Under the pieces are notes generated by a model. The model had not been told where the DNA came from and did not search any database. It saw only the letters and a program-made list of their open reading frames with translations. Below are positions 58,728-64,000 of a stretch of 64,000 bases of DNA, piece by piece. The DNA lies in NCBI RefSeq assembly GCF_000230675.1, contig NZ_AGIK01000003.1, forward strand, positions 124,001 through 188,000. Reading direction: 5' to 3'. Positions within the stretch are counted from its first letter, which is position 1, and each line of letters starts with the position of its first letter. The position numbers and the translations under genes are program-made. Source of the stretch: Synechococcus sp. WH 8016 (lineage in GTDB: Bacteria; Cyanobacteriota; Cyanobacteriia; PCC-6307; Cyanobiaceae).

Positions 58728-60556
58728 TGGCAACCTCCAACCTCGAGGCCCCTGCGGCCGTGACCCGGCAAGTGATCCAATTGCCGATCGATGAAGGACT
58801 CACCTGCCTGCGGGGGCTGAGTCCCCAACGGCTCCGGTTCGAATTGGAATATGCGCTGGAACGGGGCAGCACCGCCAATAGTTTTTTGTTCGATGCGGGC
58901 ACGGATGGCGAGGGCCAGCATCAGACCGCCCTCCTGGTGCATCCTCCTGGCAAGGCTTATGGGAAGGCCTTCCTTCTGGCTCTTGCCGATCGGCTTCCCG
59001 CCCAAACCAAGGCGCTGAAGGTGGTGGTGGGCCACGTCAACCCCAACAGGGTGGCCCTGCTCCGTGATCTGGCGGGCCTTTATCCCGAGCTCGAACTGAT
59101 TGCTTCCAACGCTGGAGCCAAGCTTTTAGGGGAACTCTGGTCACAACGCAAACCTGCCGCCCCGGGGCAGGAGAACGACCAGCCAGCCATCCCCGACCTG
59201 CCCGCCATCCAGGTGATCCGCCAAGAGCAAACGCTGCCTCTCAGCCATTTTCATCAGCTGCAGCTCGTTCCCGCTCCCACCCCCCGATGGCCAGGGGGGT
59301 TGTTGGCGTTTGAAGAGTCCCTCGGACTGTTGATGAGCGGCAAGCTGTTTTCGGCGCACATCTGTACCGATCAGTGGGCTGAGTCCGGTCGCAGTGCAAC
59401 GGAAGAAGAGCGGCGTCACTTTTACGACTGCTTGATGGCACCGATGGCCGGCCAGGTGGACTCCCTGGTGGAACGCCTCGAAGAGCTCGATATCACCACG
59501 GTGGCACCGGGCCACGGTCCAGCCATCGACACAAGCTGGCGCAGCTTGTTCAATGACTACCGGCGCTGGGGAGAAAGCCAACAGCAAGCCAGCTTGTCGG
59601 TTGCATTGCTGTTTGCCAGTGCTTACGGAAACACCGCTGCCATTGCGGATGCCCTAGCGCAGGGTGTGGGCCGCACGGGGATTCGAATCACCAGTCTCAA
59701 CTGTGAATTCACCCCTCCCGACGAGCTGATCAACACGATCAAACAAGCCGATGGCATTTTGATCGGCTCACCAACGCTCGGCGGCCATGCGCCAACCCCG
59801 ATCGTCTCCGCCTTGGGAACGCTCCTTGCCGAAGGAGATCGCAGTAAACCCGTGGGGGTGTTTGGCAGCTTTGGCTGGAGCGGTGAAGCGATCGACCTCC
59901 TCGAAAACAAGCTTCGCGACGGAGGATTTCACTTTGCGTTCGACCCGATCCGGGTGAAGTTCAGCCCCGACGCAGCGATGATTCGAACCCTCGAAGAAAC
60001 CGGCACCCGGTTCGGTCGCGAGTTGCATCGAGAGCAGCGCAAACAGCAACGCCGCAGCGGAGGCGGGCTGAGCGAAAGCCGCAGTGACCCTGCCGTTCTG
60101 GCCCTAGGTCGCGTCGTGGGCTCTCTCTGCGTTCTCACCGCGCGAAAGGGTGAACTCTCCGGGGCCATGATTGCGAGCTGGGTCACCCAAGCCAGCTTCA
60201 CGCCACCGGGATTCACCGTGGCAGTGGCGAAGGATCGAGCGGTTGAGGCCCTCCTGCATATCGGCGATTGCTTTGCTCTGAACGTGCTCGCTGAAGGGCG
60301 CGAGAGCGGGCCCATGAAGCAATTCCTGCAACCGTTTGAACCTGGAGCCGATCGCTTTGCCGGCTTAGAACTGAAGGCCAGCCCAAGTGAACAACCCTTG
60401 CTGCCAGACGCCTTAGCGTGGATGGAGGCCACAGTGAAGCAACGCATGGAATGCGGGGATCACTGGCTGATTTACGCCGAGGTCTCCCATGGCGGTGTGG
60501 TCGATTCCGATAGCACCACCGCGGTGCATCAGCGACGCAGTGGTGCTAATTACTAG
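58727..60556 (+). CDS. flv1: Flavodiiron protein Flv1 (replaced ligands)
   Basis: 609 residues with the same three domains as its neighbour. The first diiron motif is replaced: His103-Val-Asn105-Pro-Asn107-Arg108 instead of HxExDH, which is the mark of Flv1/Flv2 (B type) proteins and argues against its own diiron centre. Flavodoxin domain (about 285-430) has LFASAYGNTAAIADAL and FGSFGWSGEA; the flavin-reductase domain has ASWVTQASFTPPGFTV. It works with Flv3 in the heterodimer. Coupled to flv3 by a 1-bp overlap. Confidence 0.94.
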   Translation: MATSNLEAPAAVTRQVIQLPIDEGLTCLRGLSPQRLRFELEYALERGSTANSFLFDAGTDGEGQHQTALLVHPPGKAYGKAFLLALADRLPAQTKALKVVVGHVNPNRVALLRDLAGLYPELELIASNAGAKLLGELWSQRKPAAPGQENDQPAIPDLPAIQVIRQEQTLPLSHFHQLQLVPAPTPRWPGGLLAFEESLGLLMSGKLFSAHICTDQWAESGRSATEEERRHFYDCLMAPMAGQVDSLVERLEELDITTVAPGHGPAIDTSWRSLFNDYRRWGESQQQASLSVALLFASAYGNTAAIADALAQGVGRTGIRITSLNCEFTPPDELINTIKQADGILIGSPTLGGHAPTPIVSALGTLLAEGDRSKPVGVFGSFGWSGEAIDLLENKLRDGGFHFAFDPIRVKFSPDAAMIRTLEETGTRFGRELHREQRKQQRRSGGGLSESRSDPAVLALGRVVGSLCVLTARKGELSGAMIASWVTQASFTPPGFTVAVAKDRAVEALLHIGDCFALNVLAEGRESGPMKQFLQPFEPGADRFAGLELKASPSEQPLLPDALAWMEATVKQRMECGDHWLIYAEVSHGGVVDSDSTTAVHQRRSGANY

Positions 60557-60564
60557 CCCCAACC

Positions 60565-60603
60565 ACTAGCGCTAACTCATAGCGAGTATGAGATAGCGCT
60601 AGT
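60565..60603. promoter_or_regulatory. 17-bp inverted repeat between flv1 and rubrerythrin
   Basis: ACTAGCGCTAACTCATA (60565-60581) and TATGAGATAGCGCTAGT (60587-60603) are complementary with one mismatch around a 5-nt loop. TAGCGCTA itself is a palindrome on each arm. No T-run follows, so it is more likely an operator or an RNA stem processed between the genes than a terminator. The rubrerythrin start is 24 bp downstream. Confidence 0.8.
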
Positions 60604-60627
60604 ATCCAGGGATCGACCGATGAACTG

Positions 60628-61341
60628 ATGGATCTCTCCAAGCCTTCCACCCAGGCCAACCTGGAAGCAGCCTTTGGCGGCGAAAGCATGGCCAATCGCA
60701 AGTATTTGTTTTTTGCTGATGTCGCCAAGAAGCTCGGCCGCAGCGATCTCGCCAAGCTTTTCCGCGACACCGCCGCCCAAGAAACAGAACACGCGTTTGC
60801 TCACTTCCGCCTGCTGCATCCGGAACTCGTCTTTGACGACCCCGATGCGCTTAGCGACGACGACAAACAAGCGTTGCTAACTCGCTGTCTTGAGCTTGCC
60901 ATCGAAGGCGAGACCTACGAATACACCACGATGTATCCGGAGTTTGCTGCGCAAGCCCGCAACGATCGCGATCATGGGGCCGCGGCTGAATTCGTCGAAC
61001 AAACCAGCGAATCCAAAGAACACGCAGGCATCTTTAAAACAGCGGCCAAGAACTTCGGGCTGCTCACTCCCATCGAACAACACCATGCCGAGTCGTATGG
61101 CGTTGCCCTTGAAGCCCTTCAAGGCAAGGGCTCGGCGGGACAGGCCGATGAACCCGTACCAGGCAAATGGATCTGCAAGGTGTGCTCGATGATTTACGAC
61201 CCCGCAGAGGGCGATCCCGACTCCGGAATTGCGCCCGGCACACCCTTCGAAGCGATTCCAGATGATTGGTCCTGCCCCATTTGCGGAGTGCGCAAAGCCA
61301 GCTTCGTTCCCTACCGGGAAGCGGAATTAAAGGCCGCCTGA
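60628..61341 (+). CDS. Rubrerythrin
   Basis: 237 residues. Ferritin-like diiron domain (about 1-165) with Glu ligands in [39 protein letters not shown] and ESKEHAGIF, then a C-terminal rubredoxin domain with [12 protein letters not shown] and [11 protein letters not shown] (four Cys for one Fe). It reduces peroxide using electrons through the rubredoxin iron. Sits after flv3-flv1, forming a small oxygen/peroxide-scavenging cluster, with an inverted repeat in front. Confidence 0.95.
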   Translation: MDLSKPSTQANLEAAFGGESMANRKYLFFADVAKKLGRSDLAKLFRDTAAQETEHAFAHFRLLHPELVFDDPDALSDDDKQALLTRCLELAIEGETYEYTTMYPEFAAQARNDRDHGAAAEFVEQTSESKEHAGIFKTAAKNFGLLTPIEQHHAESYGVALEALQGKGSAGQADEPVPGKWICKVCSMIYDPAEGDPDSGIAPGTPFEAIPDDWSCPICGVRKASFVPYREAELKAA

Positions 61342-61473
61342 CGCTCGCCTCAGGCGTGCAGATCATCCAGCACTGGCCAACCCTCAAGCTCAGGGACCGC
61401 TCTACGAGGGCCGCCATGATTTCAAAGAAGAGGTAGCAGGCAAGATGCAGCGTGAATGGTGGAAATTCTGGGC

Positions 61474-61998
61474 ATGAACAAACCAAACACGAGCGATGTT
61501 TTGGTGATCACCGCCAGCAACGGCGAAAACCTCAAGCTGGCGCAACGTTTCGTAGAGACAGCAGGAACCCTGGGCCAATCAGCCGACCTGCTTGATCTCA
61601 CGACGATCGACCTGCCCTTATTCACCCCCAGGGCGCAATCCAAAGCCACGCCGGAGGCGGTTCCCCCCCTTGAGGCACTGCTGACGGCCTCTCCCCGTTG
61701 GGTGATTTGCGCACCGGAATACAACGGCTCGATTCCCCCCTGCCTCACCAATGCCATTGCCTGGCTGTCGGTTCAAGGTGACGATTTTCGGGCACTCTTC
61801 AACGGTCGGCCGATCGCCATCGCCACGTTCTCAGGAGGCGGGGGCATGGAACTGCTGCTGTCTCTTCGCATCCAGCTCACGCACCTCGGGGCCGAAGTTG
61901 TCGGTCGTCAATTGCTCAGCAATCACTCCAAACCAGCCAAGGACGACAGCATCCAGGACCTGCTGCAACGCCTGGGACAAAAGCAACCGATTCAATGA
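61474..61998 (+). CDS. NAD(P)H-dependent FMN reductase-like flavoprotein
   Basis: 174 residues from ATG 61474; ATG 61456 is an in-frame alternative. Flavodoxin-like fold: VLVITASNGENLKLAQRF (phosphate loop near the start) and WVICAPEYNGSIPPCLTNAIAWLS (the PEYN signature, about 85-108), and FSGGGGMELLLSLRIQL. Members reduce FMN, azo dyes, quinones or chromate with NAD(P)H. Overlaps the pirin gene by 4 bp. Confidence 0.88.
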   Translation: MNKPNTSDVLVITASNGENLKLAQRFVETAGTLGQSADLLDLTTIDLPLFTPRAQSKATPEAVPPLEALLTASPRWVICAPEYNGSIPPCLTNAIAWLSVQGDDFRALFNGRPIAIATFSGGGGMELLLSLRIQLTHLGAEVVGRQLLSNHSKPAKDDSIQDLLQRLGQKQPIQ

Positions 61999-62738
61999 TT
62001 CCGCCCAAGATCACAAACCATCCAGCCCTGGTGTTCCGTCCGGCCCAAGAACGCTTTCACAGTGTTTTGGACTGGCTCGATTCATGGCATAGCTTTTCCT
62101 TTGCTGATCATCACGATCCCGACTGGATGGGATTCGGGCCTCTACGCGTCATCAATGACGACACGATTTCTGCAGGTCGGGGGTTTGGCATGCATCCCCA
62201 TCGCGACATGGAGATCATCACGGTGATGATCGAAGGCGAGCTCCAACATCAGGATTCAGCCGGAAACAGCGGCGTCATTCAAGCTGGAGATGTGCAGCGG
62301 ATGAGCGCCGGAACTGGAATCAGGCACAGCGAAATCAATGAAAGCGAACAAAGCTGCCGGTTGCTGCAGATCTGGATCGAACCCAGCCAGCAAGGACTCG
62401 CGCCTGCCTATGAGCAACGCAGGATTGCCCTGACCGATCAAACATGGGTCCCAGTGCTGGATCCCCACAACCGAGAAGCCATGGCGATTGCGCGCCCGAT
62501 TCAGCTCTGGCGCCTACGTCTTGCCCAAGGCAAAAGCATGCAACTGCCAGACCTCGCCTATCCCCAGGCCTGGCTTCAGATGATCAATGGGGCGATCTCG
62601 ATCTCCGGAGCAAACGCTGCATCCCTATCAAACCTTGGCCGAGGCGATGGGCTTGGATTTGATCCAGCGCAAGCAGGCATCAACCAAATCCATTCCTCAG
62701 ACAATCAAACCGACTTACTCCTATTTGGGCTGAGCTAA
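61995..62738 (+). CDS. Pirin-family protein
   Basis: 247 residues, two cupin domains. The N-terminal cupin shows the metal-binding pattern FGMHPHRDMEIITVMIEGELQHQDS and GTGIRHSEIN (His ligands and Glu). Pirins act as quercetinases or redox-responsive regulators; the substrate is unknown here. Coupled to the flavoprotein by ATGA. Confidence 0.92.
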   Translation: MIPPKITNHPALVFRPAQERFHSVLDWLDSWHSFSFADHHDPDWMGFGPLRVINDDTISAGRGFGMHPHRDMEIITVMIEGELQHQDSAGNSGVIQAGDVQRMSAGTGIRHSEINESEQSCRLLQIWIEPSQQGLAPAYEQRRIALTDQTWVPVLDPHNREAMAIARPIQLWRLRLAQGKSMQLPDLAYPQAWLQMINGAISISGANAASLSNLGRGDGLGFDPAQAGINQIHSSDNQTDLLLFGLS

Positions 62739-62961
62739 TAGATCACTTACGGGTACACCAAACCCAAGACACTTGTTGTATCAATGCCATCAAAACGACT
62801 CTCAGGACACGTCTTGGCAGGCCAGAGGCTGACCCAATTAGCCGAAAACAGTCAAATACTGACAATTGAAAAAAGAAATCTAAAGAGAATCAGCTGCTAG
62901 CGCTTAATTTTATTTTTTTGCCTTGAAATGGTTTCGTTATCACCCAACAACCCCAGCTTCC

Positions 62962-63168
62962 ATGGGATTTCTTGGCGAACCACAATTCGCAGTGCGCTAC
63001 CGCGGATTCCTTTTAATGCAACAACCGAATAAAAGTTGGTTGGTTCGACCAGAACGAAGCCCGATGCGACTTCTTCCGTTTAGGACAGGTATCTGTTCGC
63101 TTGAGGATGCAAAATCTCTTGTCGATTGGAAGCTCGAAGCAGGATCGAACTTAATAGAAGTTGCTTAG
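62962..63168 (+). CDS. Small conserved-looking protein
   Basis: 68 residues from ATG 62962 (MGFLGEPQFAVRYRGFLLMQ). The frame opens at a TTG 62923. Basic, with QPNKSWLVRPERSPMRLLPFRT. I believe similar short proteins occur in marine Synechococcus but I cannot name a family. Confidence 0.6.
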   Translation: MGFLGEPQFAVRYRGFLLMQQPNKSWLVRPERSPMRLLPFRTGICSLEDAKSLVDWKLEAGSNLIEVA

Positions 63169-63192
63169 GAAGTTGCTTCGTTCAATAACTGT

Positions 63193-63462
63193 TTAAGCCG
63201 CTTGCGGAGGCGTGGGTGATCCATTGGGCTGCAAGGGCAACACCAACGTTGCCCAACGTTCTGGACGCTCTGGGCGAACTCGGCGGGAACGACGGACTCC
63301 AAAAGGAACACGCACCACATTGGTGCCCTCAATGACAAGGGTATGACCCCTGCCTAATGCTGCTTGCAAGCACTCGGGCAGATCAGGCAACTGAAGAGAC
63401 TCGCCTGATGCCGTGGGAGTGACAGCTCCTTGACCGTGAATGTTGGAAATGTCGCTGCTCAT
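63193..63462 (-). CDS. Small hypothetical protein
   Basis: 89 residues (MSSDISNIHGQGAVTPTASG...). The middle part (LPECLQAALGRGHTLVIEGTNVVRVPFGVRRSRR) is patterned like a small alpha/beta fold; the C-terminus is Pro-rich. No signal peptide; function unknown. Confidence 0.6.
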   Translation of the reverse strand: MSSDISNIHGQGAVTPTASGESLQLPDLPECLQAALGRGHTLVIEGTNVVRVPFGVRRSRRVRPERPERWATLVLPLQPNGSPTPPQAA

Positions 63463-63556
63463 GTTGTCTCCTGAGACGGAGCAATTGCCGATCAGTGTGC
63501 AAACAGGTCAGCATGCGTGAATGAAATCGAAACTTTTATTTCCGATTTCAATGAAC

Positions 63557-64000
63557 TTACCGCATTGCAACGGGTTCGGCCATCTCTTCAACGCTTGGAC
63601 AGGTGCAAATTAAATTTCGATCGCCAAAAGCGTTATCAATGCGTGCCACGGAAGGCCAAAACTTGTTGCTGGCTTGCGCGGGAAGCGGAAATGCAGCCTG
63701 CTGGCGGCTGTAAGGACGGTCCCAGCTCTCGGCTGTGACTGCAGCCAGCGTGTGCGGGGCACGGCGCAGGGGGTTGTTCTCCCGATCCATGGATCCGTCT
63801 TCGATCGCAGCGGCTTCAACGCGAATGGCAATCATCGCGTCGCAGAACCGATCCAGCTCTTCCAAACTCTCGCTTTCCGTGGGTTCCACCATCACCGTGC
63901 CCGCCACAGGCCAACTGACCGTTGGGGCGTGAAAGCCAAAGTCCATCAAGCGTTTCGCCAGATCATCCACTTCCAACCCAGCGGTTCGCTTGAGGCCCCG
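63557..64000 (-). CDS. gcvP: Glycine cleavage system P protein, C-terminal part, cut by window edge
   Basis: PLP-dependent glycine dehydrogenase (decarboxylating) of photorespiration and C1 metabolism. The last 148 codons are present; the 5' end lies beyond the right edge. Seen: [51 protein letters not shown] and [16 protein letters not shown], all characteristic of the GcvP C-terminus. Full-length family members have about 960 residues. Confidence 0.96.
   Translation of the reverse strand, partial: RGLKRTAGLEVDDLAKRLMDFGFHAPTVSWPVAGTVMVEPTESESLEELDRFCDAMIAIRVEAAAIEDGSMDRENNPLRRAPHTLAAVTAESWDRPYSRQQAAFPLPAQASNKFWPSVARIDNAFGDRNLICTCPSVEEMAEPVAMR

Overview
The window looks like the chromosome of a marine picocyanobacterium (Synechococcus/Cyanobium type). 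The evidence is an adjacent pair of flavodiiron proteins (one canonical, one with replaced metal ligands), a biosynthetic arginine decarboxylase, GatB, ArgJ, a second-type ClpB and short gene spacing with many ATGA overlaps. GC-rich core genes alternate with visibly AT-rich accessory blocks. No rRNA gene, CRISPR array or canonical tRNA was seen.

Region by region. 1-7227: core genes (clpB cut by the left edge, gloA, divergent eno, then a leftward group of a membrane-anchored protein, a small protein and a UbiB-family kinase). 7288-15168: an integrative element of about 7.9 kb inserted in the last codons of argJ. It is bounded by a 20-bp direct repeat, carries a tyrosine recombinase next to its left end, has GTTACCC arm-type repeats at both ends, and rebuilds the argJ C-terminus with synonymous codons. 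Its cargo is a probable double ribbon-helix-helix protein, several unknown proteins, a secreted PDZ-like protein, a folded non-coding segment and a frameshifted YadA-like trimeric adhesin. 15136-23179: core genes argJ, coaE, a secreted protein, gatB, thiO, ndk, speA.

23180-43706: a 20-kb AT-rich accessory block between speA and alaS. It holds a MscS-like channel with a cyclic-nucleotide domain, a set of decaying genes (a cNMP-binding domain, a CHASE2 adenylate cyclase, DUF928 and CHAT proteins, a Coq4-like protein), and then an intact chemosensory cluster: cheA, cheW, a receptor, cheR, cheB and a response regulator fused to an adenylate cyclase. No stand-alone CheY is present, so the natural reading is a chemosensory array whose output is cAMP. 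The block ends with sulfotransferases and a glycosyltransferase start fused to a second, diverged copy of the alaS 3' end, which marks a past recombination at alaS.

43707-64000: core and stable accessory genes: alaS, an SNF2 helicase with a SWIM-domain partner, a MEKHLA protein, an atypical NRAMP-like transporter, Hsp20, a TRAP transporter (P-Q-M), flv3-flv1, rubrerythrin behind a 17-bp inverted repeat, an FMN reductase, a pirin and the C-terminal part of gcvP cut by the right edge.

Main candidates for something new are the argJ-targeting element with its adhesin cargo and the chemosensory-to-cAMP cluster.
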